Positions 16,973 to 26,634 of a DNA stretch of 64,000 nucleotides are shown here, piece after piece (positions within the stretch are counted from its first letter, which is position 1; each line of letters starts with the position of its first letter). The position numbers and the translations under genes are program-made. The DNA is from Bradyrhizobium algeriense (GTDB lineage Bacteria > Pseudomonadota > Alphaproteobacteria > Rhizobiales > Xanthobacteraceae): contig NZ_PYCN01000026.1 of NCBI RefSeq assembly GCF_003062295.1, forward strand, positions 34,444-98,443, written 5' to 3'. The notes beneath the pieces were generated by a model. It was not told where the DNA came from. It saw only the letters and a list, made by a program, of their open reading frames with translations, and searched no databases.

Positions 16973-17720
16973 GATGCGCGCCCTCATTCTGGGCGGAACA
17001 AGCGATGCCAATCTGCTCGCGGACGCCGTTGCGCGCGCGGGATGTGATGCGATCTATTCCTATGGAGGTCGCACCCGCGCCCCCGCGAACCAGCCGCTGC
17101 CGACCCGCATCGGCGGCTTCGGCGGCGTGAACGGCCTTGCCGAGTTCATTCGGCGCGAGGGAATAACGCACCTTGTCGATGCAACCCATCCCTTCGCGGC
17201 CGAGATGAGCCGCAATGCGGTTGCAGCGTGCGAGACGACCGGAATACCGCTGATCGCGCTCGAGCGCGCGCCCTGGGCAAAAGGGGCCGCCGACACTTGG
17301 ATCGAGGCCGCGGATATCACCTCCGCTGCCGCAGCGTTGCCGAACAATCGCGCGCTGGTATTTCTTGCGATCGGGCGGCAGCACATCGCAGCTTTCAGCG
17401 CCAGGCCGCAGCACGCCTACACTTTGCGGTTTGTCGATCCTCCCGATGGACCACTGCCGTTTCCGGACGTCGATGTCATCGTGTCGCGCGGACCATTCAC
17501 CCTCGCCGGCGAATTGGAGATGATGCGCGCGCGCGGCATCGAATGGGTCGTTGCCCGCAACTCCGGTGGAGCGGGCGCGCGCGCCAAGATCGACGCCGCG
17601 CGCGAGCTCGGCCTTTCCGTCGTGATGCTCAAGCGGCCCGAATTGCCTGACAGGCCGCGGGTCGAAAGCGTGGCGGAGGTCATGCAATGGCTCGGTCATC
17701 GGGCATGCCTCGGTGCATAG
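16971..17720 (+). CDS. cobK: Precorrin-6A reductase CobK
   Basis: NADPH-dependent reductase of precorrin-6A to precorrin-6B. It starts MMRALILGGTSDANLLAD, the nucleotide-binding loop of the family, and has GITHLVDATHPFAAEMS and VARNSGGAGARAKIDAARELGL, both diagnostic. The length is about 249 aa. It is the only rightward gene inside the leftward cob block: its start overlaps the cobL start by two bases, and its end overlaps the cobJ end by 25 bases. Its promoter must therefore lie inside cobL. Confidence 0.94.
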   Translation: MMRALILGGTSDANLLADAVARAGCDAIYSYGGRTRAPANQPLPTRIGGFGGVNGLAEFIRREGITHLVDATHPFAAEMSRNAVAACETTGIPLIALERAPWAKGAADTWIEAADITSAAAALPNNRALVFLAIGRQHIAAFSARPQHAYTLRFVDPPDGPLPFPDVDVIVSRGPFTLAGELEMMRARGIEWVVARNSGGAGARAKIDAARELGLSVVMLKRPELPDRPRVESVAEVMQWLGHRACLGA

Positions 17721-18430
17721 ACCCAGCGGCCGACGCGGCGCGTTGCCGAATTGCCGACGATAACAAGGGTTCGCATGTCGGCCATCTCCGGCCGCGCCTC
17801 GCGCAGCATCACCGTTTCAATTCGCTCCTCTGGCGTGCTGACAGCGTGCGCGAAGATCACGAGGCGTTCGCCGCAACCCGCCTCTTTCAGAACCGCGAGC
17901 GCGCGCCCAAAACCCTCGGGTCGGCTCACTGAGCGCGGATTGTACATTGCGATGGCAAAGTCGGCTTCAGCAGCGAGCCGCAGGCGTTTCTCGATCATCG
18001 GCCACGGCTTCAGATTGTCCGAGAGATTGATCGCGCAAAAATCGTGGCCAAGCGGCGCGCCGGCGCGCGCGGCCGCTGCCAGCATCGCGGTCACGCCGGG
18101 CAGAACGCGGATTGGAAGCCCCTGCCAATGCGGCGAGGCTTCGAGTGCTTCGAACACGGCGGAGGCCATCGCGAACACGCCGGGATCGCCGGAGGAAACC
18201 ATGACGACGTGGCGTCCTTCCGATGCCAGAAGCAAGGCATCGCTCGCGCGCTGCAACTCCATGCGATTGTCCGACGGATGCAGCGTAAGCCCCTCGCGAG
18301 GGGCTACACGCGCAACATAGGGCGCATAGCCGAGTATGTCGGTCGCCACAGCGAGCGCAGCGGAGACTTCCGGCGTGACCAGCGCCTCGTCGCCCGGCCC
18401 AAGTCCCGCGATGGTCAATGTGCCGGTCAT
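17696..18430 (-). CDS. cobJ: Precorrin-3B C(17)-methyltransferase CobJ
   Basis: Ring-contraction methyltransferase of the aerobic route, turning precorrin-3B into precorrin-4. The true start is MTGTLTIAGLGPGDEALVTPE at 18430, overlapping the cobI stop by four bases; the open frame continues upstream but only as an overlap with cobI. Motifs: ILGYAPYV, VMVSSGDPGVFAMA and VLPGVTAMLAAAARAGAPLGHDF, the last being a strong CobJ signature. The length is 244 aa. It is the last gene of the DUF1636-cobW-N-G-H-I-J operon. Confidence 0.95.
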   Translation of the reverse strand: MTGTLTIAGLGPGDEALVTPEVSAALAVATDILGYAPYVARVAPREGLTLHPSDNRMELQRASDALLLASEGRHVVMVSSGDPGVFAMASAVFEALEASPHWQGLPIRVLPGVTAMLAAAARAGAPLGHDFCAINLSDNLKPWPMIEKRLRLAAEADFAIAMYNPRSVSRPEGFGRALAVLKEAGCGERLVIFAHAVSTPEERIETVMLREARPEMADMRTLVIVGNSATRRVGRWVYAPRHAR

Positions 18431-19158
18431 TCCGCTGCCTCCATCCGTCGCCCCTGCCCATGCACGAGCACGATCGCGAAATAAGGACACTCGGTCTCGT
18501 CCACTTCCTTCAGCCGCGCGACGCGCTCGCCCGGCATGGTGCCGCGTTCGATCAGCCATGCCTCGCCAAGGCGGCCGGCGGCCGCTAGCGCGTGGCGCAC
18601 CTTTGTCAGATTGCGCCCGGTCTTCATGATGACGAGCGCGTCGGAATTGCGCACGCGCCGTTCGAGCTCGTCTTCCGGCAGCGTGCCCATCAGCACCGTC
18701 ATCACATCGTCGCCAAGCGCGATCGGCAGACCGACCGAATTCCAGCAGCCGGCCATGCCGGGAATGCCTGCGATCACCTCGATCTCAACTCGTCCCTGCA
18801 GACGCGCGTGCAGGTGCATGAAGGAACCATAGAAATAGGGATCGCCCTCGCAGAGCACGACGATGTCCACTGCGCGGGCGAGCCGCGCAAGACGCTCCGC
18901 CCACTCGTCGTAAAAGCCGGCAAGGAGGCGAACATATTCCGGATTGTCGAAGGCGATCTCCGTGGTGACCGGATATTCCATTGGATATTCGCAGACATCC
19001 TTTGCCAGCATGCCCTCGACGATACGCCGGGCCTGGCCAGGGCGTCCCTTCTTCCGGAAATAGGCAACATGCTTGGCCGCACGGATCTCGCGATCGGCGC
19101 GCACGCTCATCAGGTCCGGATTTCCTGGCCCGAGGCCGCAACAGATGATACGCCCCAT
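18427..19158 (-). CDS. cobI: Precorrin-2 C(20)-methyltransferase CobI
   Basis: SAM-dependent methylation of precorrin-2 at C-20. It begins MGRIICCGLGPGNPDLMSVRA and has the paired motif VVLCEGDPYFYGSFMHLH, typical of CobI/CbiL, followed by VIAGIPGMAGCW. The length is 243 aa. It starts two bases after the cobH stop and overlaps the start of cobJ. Confidence 0.95.
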   Translation of the reverse strand: MGRIICCGLGPGNPDLMSVRADREIRAAKHVAYFRKKGRPGQARRIVEGMLAKDVCEYPMEYPVTTEIAFDNPEYVRLLAGFYDEWAERLARLARAVDIVVLCEGDPYFYGSFMHLHARLQGRVEIEVIAGIPGMAGCWNSVGLPIALGDDVMTVLMGTLPEDELERRVRNSDALVIMKTGRNLTKVRHALAAAGRLGEAWLIERGTMPGERVARLKEVDETECPYFAIVLVHGQGRRMEAAE

Positions 19159-19160
19159 GG

Positions 19161-19790
19161 CTATACGCTCCGGCTTGCCAGCGCATTCACGGCGGCGACC
19201 GTAATCGCCGAGCCGCCAAGGCGTCCCTCGACCGTCAGCGCCGGCGCCGGCGGATCCATCATCAATGCGGCCTTGGCTTCAGCCGCGCCGACGAAGCCGA
19301 CCGGACAACCGATGATCGCCGCGGGTCTTGGACAGTGGCGATCCTCCAGCATGTTGAGCAGGTGAAACAGCGCGGTCGGCGCATTGCCGATGGCGACGAT
19401 CGCGCCGTCCAGATGCGGCCGCCACAATTCCAACGCTGCGGCCGAACGGGTGTTGCGCATGGATTGAGCGAGCGCGGGAACCGCGGGATGGTCGAGCGTG
19501 CAGATGATAGCGTTGCCGGCCGGCAGGCGCGCACGCGTAATTCCTTCCGACACCATGCGCGCGTCGCAGAGGATAGGTGCGGCATTCTGCAGCGCGGCCT
19601 TCGCGCTACGCGCCATGCCGGGCGTAAAGCGGATGTAGGATTCGAGGCCCACCATGCCCGCCGCATGGATCATGCGGACGACCACCGGCTCCTCGTCGGC
19701 CGAAAAGCGCCCAAGGTCCGCCTCGGCACGGATGGTGGCGAAGGATTGACGGTAGATCGCCGCACCATCGGTCTCATAGATGTGCGGCAT
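19161..19790 (-). CDS. cobH: Precorrin-8X methylmutase CobH
   Basis: Moves the methyl group from C-11 to C-12, giving hydrogenobyrinic acid. The catalytic histidine is in VVVRMIHAAGMVG (residue 42), and AIIGCPVGFVGAAEAKAAL is the family's C-terminal signature. The length of 209 aa is normal. The ATG overlaps the cobG stop by one base. Confidence 0.95.
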   Translation of the reverse strand: MPHIYETDGAAIYRQSFATIRAEADLGRFSADEEPVVVRMIHAAGMVGLESYIRFTPGMARSAKAALQNAAPILCDARMVSEGITRARLPAGNAIICTLDHPAVPALAQSMRNTRSAAALELWRPHLDGAIVAIGNAPTALFHLLNMLEDRHCPRPAAIIGCPVGFVGAAEAKAALMMDPPAPALTVEGRLGGSAITVAAVNALASRSV

Positions 19791-20953
19791 CAGCGCGCTA
19801 CCGTTAGAACGGAAGGATCGGCGATCATGTGGGCGGCGCTCAGTCCACGCAGGGCGGGCGCATCCCGCGTCGAGCCGCCCCGGACGAGGTCAAATCCCTC
19901 GCGGGTCGCAACCAGGGTGAGAGCGACAGGCCCCGAATGGGCACAGCCCTTGGCGCAGCCGGAGACATGAAGCCTGCTGTCCGCGGCAACATGCGGCGCA
20001 AGCGCCGCCGCAAGTGCACGTGTCTCGGCATGCGCTTCACGGCAGGCGGGTGCACCGCTGCAGGCGACGACGCGCAGGATCGGATCATCGGCCTGCGTGA
20101 TGAGGCCCTCGCAGCGGGGCATCTCGTGCAACCCCTCCAGCAATATCATCCGCCATGGCGTCATCCGCAATCCTTGCGCGCATCCGGCGAGGTAGGTGAG
20201 CGCGGCATGTGTTACCTGCCCGAATGCCGCGCCGACCATCGCGCCTTGCGGATAGAGCCCCGGGCGCGGCTCGGCGATCGTTCGAACCGGCTCGGCGCGG
20301 CCACGAAGCGCGTCCGGCAGCTTTGCGCCGGCGCCGATATGCGCTGCCATCCGTCCTCGCCCATCCCTGGCTCCGCCGAAATCGACGAACCACTCGGCCA
20401 GCGCGAGCGCAACCTTGACGGCTTCGCTTCGTGCTACGGGACGACCATGCTCCGCGCCGTCGGCGCGCACGATCAGCTCTCCCGCGATGCTGCGCTCGAT
20501 GCGGATGTCGGCTGAGGCACTGGCCAGCACGCGCTCTGCCCCGCAATCGACGGCGAAGCCGAATTTGGTCGGCAAGTCGGGCGGTCCCATCGCAAGCCCC
20601 CGTTCAAGCTCTGCGGCGAGCGAACAGGTATCATCGCTTGAGCTCCAGAACGGGGTAACCAGGATGTTGCGTCGCGCTTCCGATTCCGGATCTTTGTCGA
20701 TCGGGTGCAGCCGCGAGAGTTCCTCGATCAGAGGCCGATGGCCATCATCGCTGACACCCCTGATTTGAAGGTTGGCCCGGCTGGTCAGATCGATCAGGCC
20801 GTTGCCGTAGCGCTCGGCCAATGCCGCAATTCCTGTCGCCTGCTTCGCATCGACCCGGCCACCATGCGGCCGGATGCGAACCACAAGCCCATCGCCTGAG
20901 CGCATCGGCCGCAACGCGCCGGGGCACCAGCCCTTGATCGCAACGGCGCTCAT
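19790..20953 (-). CDS. cobG: Precorrin-3B synthase CobG
   Basis: Oxygen-using monooxygenase that marks the aerobic pathway. It is related to sulfite/nitrite reductases: the N-terminal half has the ferredoxin-like RSGDGLVVRIRPHGGRV repeat and the C-terminal part carries the Fe-S ligands in CSGAPACREAHAETR and VSGCAKGCAHSG. The length of 387 aa is somewhat below Pseudomonas CobG but usual in rhizobia. The start overlaps the cobN stop by four bases. Confidence 0.94.
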   Translation of the reverse strand: MSAVAIKGWCPGALRPMRSGDGLVVRIRPHGGRVDAKQATGIAALAERYGNGLIDLTSRANLQIRGVSDDGHRPLIEELSRLHPIDKDPESEARRNILVTPFWSSSDDTCSLAAELERGLAMGPPDLPTKFGFAVDCGAERVLASASADIRIERSIAGELIVRADGAEHGRPVARSEAVKVALALAEWFVDFGGARDGRGRMAAHIGAGAKLPDALRGRAEPVRTIAEPRPGLYPQGAMVGAAFGQVTHAALTYLAGCAQGLRMTPWRMILLEGLHEMPRCEGLITQADDPILRVVACSGAPACREAHAETRALAAALAPHVAADSRLHVSGCAKGCAHSGPVALTLVATREGFDLVRGGSTRDAPALRGLSAAHMIADPSVLTVAR

Positions 20954-23900
20954 GAGGCCTCCCGCAGCGCGGCCGCGATCGAGTTGCGTCGCGTCCTCCA
21001 GAGCGACGCTTCATGCAAACGGGTGAAGCAAGTTCCGATCATCGCGAGCGCCGCCGGATTCTCGCACGCCATGAACGCGCGAACGTCGTCATTGCCGAGC
21101 GTCGCGTCGTAATAGAGATCGAACAGATGCGCCGGCACGGCATCCGCGAGATGAGCGAAAGCCGCCATATGCTCGAGCGTCGCCGCAATCTCGGCGGCGC
21201 CCCGAAAGCCGTGGCGCAGCATGCCCGCGATCCATATCGGATTGGCGGCGCGCGCACGCACGACGCGCGATATTTCCTCGGTCAACGAGCGTGCATGCGG
21301 CTGATCCGGATGCGTGGCGTCGAGATGATAGAGCGATGGGGCGGCCGCGCCGAGCCGCGCGGCTGCGGCTGCGACGCCCGCCTCATGCACGGCGTAGTCG
21401 GCAGCGAGCAGCAGGTCCGTTTCCGGGAGGTCCTGCACGTGCACGAAGGCATCGGCAGCGACGAGCCTCGCCTCGATACCTGCGCGGTCGGGCCGCATCG
21501 TGCCGTCAGACGCGAACGCCCAGGACGAAGCCGAAAGCCAGGCTTCACCGGCCGCCTCGCGCGACTCCTCCGTGAAGACATCCGGCATCGATGCCATACC
21601 GACGCCATACTGGCCGGGCTGCGGTCCGAACACGCGCGCCGCGCGATGACGGTAAGGATTGTCCTCGCCCTCCTCGTCCCGTTCGGAGAGGGCTTCGGTT
21701 GCCGCCTCAAACAATTGTGCAAGGCCTGAAAAGACGTCGCGAAACAGCCCCGACACGCGAAGCGTCACGTCGATGCGCGGGCGGCCGAGCGCCGCCGGCA
21801 CGATGATGTCATAACCCGTCACCCGCCCCGAAGCAGGATCCCAGCGCGGCGCGATGCCTGCAAGATGCAGGGCCATCGCAAAATCCTCGCCTGCGGTGCG
21901 CATGGTCGATGATCCCCAGAGATCAACCACGAGCCCCTTCGGCCAGTCGCCGTGATCCTGCAGGTGACGGCGCAGCAATTCCTCGGCAAGCTTGATCCCC
22001 TGCGCATGCGCTGACGGCGTCGGCACCGCGCGGGGATCGACGGCGAACAGATTGCGCCCGGTCGGCAGCACATCGCGACGCCCGCGATACGGCGAACCGG
22101 CAGGTCCCGGCGCCACGCGCCTGCCCGTGAGCGCATCGAGCAGCGCGCCCTTCTCCGCCTTGCCGCAAGCCCCGCGACCGAACACATGCAGGCCCTCGCC
22201 GAACTGGCTTGCCTTCAGATCGCAGACGAAGCGATCGATCCGAGGAATAGCCTCGGCCGGCGCAGCCGACGCGCCAAGGCCGAGATCATCTTCCAGGCCC
22301 GCGGCACGCGCTTCATCGCGGATTGCTGCGATCAGTCGCTGCCGACGCGCGGGATCGAGACCATCGGCGGTCGAATATTCATCGAGCAGTTGCTCGAGCC
22401 GGCGCAGGCCTTCGGGCAAAGCGGCCCGCGCCAGCGGCGGCGGCAAATGGCCGATCGTGACCGCGCCGATACGGCGCTTGGCCTGTGCCGCTTCGCCGGG
22501 GTCGTTGACGATGAAGGGATAGATCACCGGCACGTCGCCAATCAGCGCTTCCGGCCAGCAGGCAGCCGACAGCGCGACGGACTTGCCGGGCAGCCATTCC
22601 AACGTTCCGTGAGCCCCCATATGGATGATGGCATCAATGCCCTCGCGCCTCAGCCAGAGATAAAATGCAACGTAGGCGTGGCGCGGCGTGCGCGAGAGAT
22701 CGTGATACTCGGCATCGCGATTGCCGATATCGCCGCGTTCCGGCTGGACGGCGATAGTCATCTTGCGGCGCCGGATCGCGGCGAAACGAAATTCGCCGCC
22801 GCGACAGGCCGGATCGTCTTCCGGCGCGCCCCAGGCACTCGCGAGATCGTCCTGCAGCCGGCGCGGAAGCCTGGCCAGCTCCGTGCGATAATCGGCAACG
22901 CTCCAGGTCAATGCTTCCCGTAGGAGAGTTTCACCGAGCGCTTCTGCCGCTTTCACGTCGAAACCGGCAGCGTGGAGATCGGACAGCAGCGTTTCGACCG
23001 AAGCGAGCGCGTCGAGCCCGACCGCATGCCCGAGCTGGTGCGGACGGCCCGGATAGTTCGAGAGCACCATCGCCAGCCGCTTCTCGCCTGCCGGGCGGTT
23101 GACAAGCCTGTGCCAGGCGGCCACCCGCTCGACGACAGCGCATACGCGTTCGTCGTCAGGCCTGTGCGCCAGGTGCGCGAATTGCAGATCGGGATCGCTC
23201 TCCCCCGGCGACTTGAAGCTGACGACACCCGCAAACAGCCGGCCGTCAACCTCCGGCAACACCACATGCATTGCCAGATCACTCGGCGAGAGCCCGCGAA
23301 GCGATTCCGCCCAATCATCGCGCCGGGCTGTCGACAATGCGACCTGGAATATCGGACAGGATGCGGCATCGAAAGGCGTCGTGCCGTCATCGGCGACCGC
23401 AGAGAAGGCGGTCGCATTGACGATCACCGCCGGAGCGCATTGCTCGAAATGCCCCCTCATCCAATCCGCCACACCAGCAGCCTTCAGCGAGGTGATGAAT
23501 ACACCATAGGCATCAAAACCTTTTTGCCGCAATGCTGTGATCAGCGCGTCGACCGGGGCAGTATCTGCCGCGGTGAGATAGGAACGATAGAAGATCACCA
23601 ACGCGCGCGGCCGCTGATCCGGATTTGGCAGCGCCGCGATTGCACCGCGACCCGGACCGTAGAATCCGATCTCGGGAATTTCGGTTTCACCGACGACCGG
23701 CCCCGCATAGAGACCCGACGCCAGTGCGAGTTGGGCGATTGCAGCCTGCGCCGCTATTGTTCCGCCCTTGTCGCACAGCGCCTTCAGCCGTCCGAGCGTC
23801 GAGCCGGGCAATGTCGAGAGTGCATCCAGGCGCGGATCGTCGCGACCATCAGCCGGAAGCACCGCAAGCGCGATGTCGCGCTGTTTGGCCAATTGATGCA

Positions 23901-24198
23901 AGGCGGCCAGTCCGTATGGCCAGTAGGATTCGCCGCCGATCAGGCGCACCAGCACGCCCCGCGCCTGCGACAGCGTACGCTCGATATAGGTGTCGACCGA
24001 TAGCGGATGACGCAGCTCTGCCAGGTTCGCGAGCCTGAGCGACGGCAGACTGGCGCGGCCCCGCCGCCAGCCGGAAGCGAACGTGGCGAGATCGCTGTCC
24101 GAAAACGAGAGCACCACAAGGTCGGCCGGACCCTGGCCGAGATCCTTAGGGATCGCGGTCTCCTCAAGACCGCGGCTCTCGCGAAAGACGACGTGCAT
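20950..24198 (-). CDS. cobN: Cobaltochelatase subunit CobN
   Basis: Large substrate-binding subunit of the ATP-dependent cobaltochelatase (CobNST) that inserts cobalt into hydrogenobyrinic acid a,c-diamide. At 1082 aa it is shorter than the Pseudomonas enzyme (about 1275 aa). Typical CobN/BchH blocks are present: MVLSNYPGRPHQLGHAVGLDA, GDIGNRDAEYHDLSRTPRHAYVAFYLWLR, IHMGAHGTLEWLPGKSVAL and VVDLWGSSTMRTAGEDFAMAL. The CobS and CobT chelatase partners are not in this window and must be elsewhere. It is bracketed by one- and four-base overlaps with cobW and cobG. Confidence 0.95.
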   Translation of the reverse strand: MHVVFRESRGLEETAIPKDLGQGPADLVVLSFSDSDLATFASGWRRGRASLPSLRLANLAELRHPLSVDTYIERTLSQARGVLVRLIGGESYWPYGLAALHQLAKQRDIALAVLPADGRDDPRLDALSTLPGSTLGRLKALCDKGGTIAAQAAIAQLALASGLYAGPVVGETEIPEIGFYGPGRGAIAALPNPDQRPRALVIFYRSYLTAADTAPVDALITALRQKGFDAYGVFITSLKAAGVADWMRGHFEQCAPAVIVNATAFSAVADDGTTPFDAASCPIFQVALSTARRDDWAESLRGLSPSDLAMHVVLPEVDGRLFAGVVSFKSPGESDPDLQFAHLAHRPDDERVCAVVERVAAWHRLVNRPAGEKRLAMVLSNYPGRPHQLGHAVGLDALASVETLLSDLHAAGFDVKAAEALGETLLREALTWSVADYRTELARLPRRLQDDLASAWGAPEDDPACRGGEFRFAAIRRRKMTIAVQPERGDIGNRDAEYHDLSRTPRHAYVAFYLWLRREGIDAIIHMGAHGTLEWLPGKSVALSAACWPEALIGDVPVIYPFIVNDPGEAAQAKRRIGAVTIGHLPPPLARAALPEGLRRLEQLLDEYSTADGLDPARRQRLIAAIRDEARAAGLEDDLGLGASAAPAEAIPRIDRFVCDLKASQFGEGLHVFGRGACGKAEKGALLDALTGRRVAPGPAGSPYRGRRDVLPTGRNLFAVDPRAVPTPSAHAQGIKLAEELLRRHLQDHGDWPKGLVVDLWGSSTMRTAGEDFAMALHLAGIAPRWDPASGRVTGYDIIVPAALGRPRIDVTLRVSGLFRDVFSGLAQLFEAATEALSERDEEGEDNPYRHRAARVFGPQPGQYGVGMASMPDVFTEESREAAGEAWLSASSWAFASDGTMRPDRAGIEARLVAADAFVHVQDLPETDLLLAADYAVHEAGVAAAAARLGAAAPSLYHLDATHPDQPHARSLTEEISRVVRARAANPIWIAGMLRHGFRGAAEIAATLEHMAAFAHLADAVPAHLFDLYYDATLGNDDVRAFMACENPAALAMIGTCFTRLHEASLWRTRRNSIAAALREAS

Positions 24199-25232
24199 CA
24201 GACACCAAGTCCCGCCCTAATGGCAGCCTCATCGATATCGTCGTGTTCACCGATCATAACCAGCTTAGACCGCCTTGGGCGCGTGCCCCAGGGCATATCG
24301 AACTGATGCCGTACTCGCTCCCCGACCGATTGCAGCAGCAATCGCATCGGCTTGCCCGCGACCGCGATATATCCCTTGGCGCGCAGCACGTTCTGTTCGC
24401 GCGCAAGCCGCTGGATCGATGCAACAAGTGCATCGATACTCGCAACTTCCGGGAGCTCGATGACAACGGAGGCAAAATCGTTGTGTTCGTGCCCGTCCTC
24501 GCCGTCGTGGTGCGAGGGGCGCGCGGCGAGATCGTCTTCTGCCGCCGCTTCGAGACCAAGGACCACACGCGCATCGACTGCGCCGTCGACGGCCGGCAGC
24601 ACCGGCACACGACGCGGCATCTCAGCGGCGATCGCCGCCCTGGCCGCTTCAAGTCCTTCCGCGCCGGCAAGGTCCGCCTTGGTGAGCAGCACGATATCCG
24701 CGCAAGCGATCTGATCCTCGAATACTTCCGAAAGCGGCGTTTCATGGTCGAGGTTTTCATCGGCCGCACGCTGGGCTTCGACCGCGACAGGATCGGGTGC
24801 GAAGCGGCCAGCCGCGACGGCCTCCGCATCCGCGAGCGCGATCACGCCGTCGACCGTGATCCGCGAGCGGATCTCGGGCCAGTCGAACGCCTTGAGCAGT
24901 GGCTTCGGCAGGGCGAGGCCCGACGTCTCGATCAGGATATGGTCGGGCTTCACGCGGCGCGAGAGCAGCTGCTCGATGGCAGGAATGAAATCGTCGGCGA
25001 CCGTGCAGCAGATGCAGCCATTGGCGAGCTCTACGATGTTCTCGGCAGGACAGTTGGCGTCCGCGCAGGATTTCAGGATCTCTCCATCCACGCCTTCGCT
25101 GCCGAACTCGTTGACGAGCACCGCAAGCTTCCTGCCGTTCGCGTTGGTAATCAGGTGCTGGATCAGCGTCGTCTTGCCCGATCCGAGAAAGCCGGTGATG
25201 ACGGTCACCGGGATCTTGGCAAGCGTGTTCAT
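24198..25232 (-). CDS. cobW: CobW, COG0523 GTPase metallochaperone
   Basis: GTPase thought to deliver cobalt for corrin synthesis. It has the P-loop TGFLGSGKTTLIQHL at the N-terminus, the metal-binding NGCICCTV (CxCC), the guanine-specificity LLTKADLA and a His/Asp-rich stretch HHDGEDGHEHND, all as in CobW. ATG at 25232; the longer frame adds residues that overlap the upstream gene. The length is 344 aa. It overlaps DUF1636 by four bases and cobN by one. Confidence 0.94.
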   Translation of the reverse strand: MNTLAKIPVTVITGFLGSGKTTLIQHLITNANGRKLAVLVNEFGSEGVDGEILKSCADANCPAENIVELANGCICCTVADDFIPAIEQLLSRRVKPDHILIETSGLALPKPLLKAFDWPEIRSRITVDGVIALADAEAVAAGRFAPDPVAVEAQRAADENLDHETPLSEVFEDQIACADIVLLTKADLAGAEGLEAARAAIAAEMPRRVPVLPAVDGAVDARVVLGLEAAAEDDLAARPSHHDGEDGHEHNDFASVVIELPEVASIDALVASIQRLAREQNVLRAKGYIAVAGKPMRLLLQSVGERVRHQFDMPWGTRPRRSKLVMIGEHDDIDEAAIRAGLGV

Positions 25233-25603
25233 TCTGCGGCCTCCGGCACGACGGCGATGGGTGGAATGCGGGCAAGCGATTGCTTGCGAAAGGTCTCCGG
25301 CCGGCTGCGCCATGGCACGATGCCGTCGGGCGCCGCCGCATAGGCCGCAGCGCCGGCAATAACGTCCGGCGCGCTTGCATCGGACAGGCGCCCGTACACA
25401 TAGGACCAGCGTTGCGGTCCAGAGAGCGCGATCGAGCAGCCCTGGCTACAGGCGGACAGACACTCGACCGGAACGACATTGACGCCTTCCGGCACGCCAG
25501 CCTCGAGGATGGCGATGTGCAGACGCGCGCCTGGCGTGGGTTCGTCCTCCCTTAAGGGTTGGCCGGCACGGCAGGTGATGCAAACATGCAACGTGACGGT
25601 CAT
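25229..25603 (-). CDS. DUF1636 family metal-binding protein
   Basis: Small protein of 124 aa with a thioredoxin-like ferredoxin appearance. It begins MTVTLHVCITCRAGQPL and contains VECLSACSQGCSIALSG; the four Cys in CITC and CLSACSQGC could hold a 2Fe-2S cluster or bind metal. DUF1636 genes commonly sit before cobW in alphaproteobacterial B12 operons, as here. The start is the internal ATG at 25603; the extra upstream frame runs towards the riboswitch. The biochemical role is unknown to me. Confidence 0.85.
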   Translation of the reverse strand: MTVTLHVCITCRAGQPLREDEPTPGARLHIAILEAGVPEGVNVVPVECLSACSQGCSIALSGPQRWSYVYGRLSDASAPDVIAGAAAYAAAPDGIVPWRSRPETFRKQSLARIPPIAVVPEAAE

Positions 25604-25704
25604 CGCCTCTTCTTCAAAAACTTTTGACGGAGGCGATGAGGCACACGAACCCAGAGACGCGAAGGTTCGCTCCCCGTCGCGGAACACCCCGTCCGCCGGT
25701 GGTC

Positions 25705-25912
25705 AATCGGTGCGCTGGCAGGTCTCCCGGCTTGCGGAGCAGGTTTCCCTTCGATCTCCACCTTCCCAACCCAAACGGGTCAGTGGCTCTTGGAGATCTC
25801 TCCGGTCACGGTCGCGGGGGCGGCTGCTTTTCAAGGCTCAAGCTTTCGAGGCAAGAGCCCTATCGCATTCCCTCTTCGCCTGTCGTAGGACAGGAACCAA
25901 CGCCGCCTCACC
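25705..25912 (-). promoter_or_regulatory. Cobalamin (B12) riboswitch upstream of DUF1636-cobW-cobN operon
   Basis: Leftward, the order is GGTTCCTGTCC and GGGAATGCGA arms, the core GCCGCCCCCGCGACCGTGAC, a GGGTTGGGAAGG arm and the B12 box AAGCCGGGAGACCTGCC near 25720. About 100 bases separate it from the DUF1636 start. Its 5' end is only ~45 bases from the divergent cobO start, so the two promoters must be close together or overlap. Confidence 0.93.
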
Positions 25913-25955
25913 ATTTGCTCAAGCGTGCAACTTGTCAAGCCAAAGGAACGTGCAG

Positions 25956-26609
25956 ATGATTTCCGAACCGGATGCCGCTGAGGAGGAAGCTGTTGCCGCC
26001 GAGGCTTCGCTTGATACCCGCCATGCGGCTAAAATGGCGAAGAAGAAGGCCGCCCGCGACCGGATGATGGCCGCCAAGAGCGGCGAGAAGGGACTCATCA
26101 TCGTCCATACGGGCGCGGGCAAGGGGAAATCCTCCTCGGCTTTCGGCATGATCATGCGGTGCGTTGCGCATGGCTTTCCCTGCGCCGTCGTGCAATTCAT
26201 CAAAGGTGCGTGGGACACCGGCGAGCGCCGCCTGCTGACCGGACATTTTGGTAAATTGTGTCAATTCCATGCGATGGGTGAAGGCTTCACCTGGGAAACA
26301 CAGGACCGCGCCCGGGATATCACCGCGGCGCGCGCCGCATGGGAAAAGGCCAAGCAGCTGATCGCCGATGAAGCCTTGCGCATGGTCGTTCTCGACGAGA
26401 TCAACATTGCGCTTCGCTACGAATATCTGGAGATCGCAGAAGTCGTCGAGTTCCTGAACAATTCAAAGCCGCCGATGACGCATGTCGTCCTCACGGGGCG
26501 CAATGCCAGGCAGGAATTGATCGATGCCGCCGACCTCGTCACGGAGATGACGCTCGTGAAGCATCCTTTCCGATCCGGCATCAAGGCGCAGCCCGGCGTC
26601 GAGTACTGA
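25956..26609 (+). CDS. cobO: Cob(I)yrinic acid a,c-diamide adenosyltransferase CobO
   Basis: Transfers the adenosyl group of ATP to cobalt. The P-loop VHTGAGKGKSSSAFGMI and the VVLDEINIAL and HVVLTGRNA segments are CobO/BtuR hallmarks. The start at 25956 (MISEPDAAEE) has AAAGGA upstream; the open frame extends leftward through the riboswitch, which is not coding. The length is 217 aa, with an acidic/alanine-rich N-terminal extension before the fold. It is followed by cobQ after 25 bases. Confidence 0.94.
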   Translation: MISEPDAAEEEAVAAEASLDTRHAAKMAKKKAARDRMMAAKSGEKGLIIVHTGAGKGKSSSAFGMIMRCVAHGFPCAVVQFIKGAWDTGERRLLTGHFGKLCQFHAMGEGFTWETQDRARDITAARAAWEKAKQLIADEALRMVVLDEINIALRYEYLEIAEVVEFLNNSKPPMTHVVLTGRNARQELIDAADLVTEMTLVKHPFRSGIKAQPGVEY

Positions 26610-26634
26610 CGAATCAACCGCGGAATCCGACTCG

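Noticed and set aside
22972..24003. 343-aa rightward open frame inside cobN
   Set aside because: Antisense to an unmistakable cobN; no ribosome site or motif.
24243..25343. 366-aa rightward frame opposite cobW
   Set aside because: Mirror of cobW codon structure; no recognisable domain.
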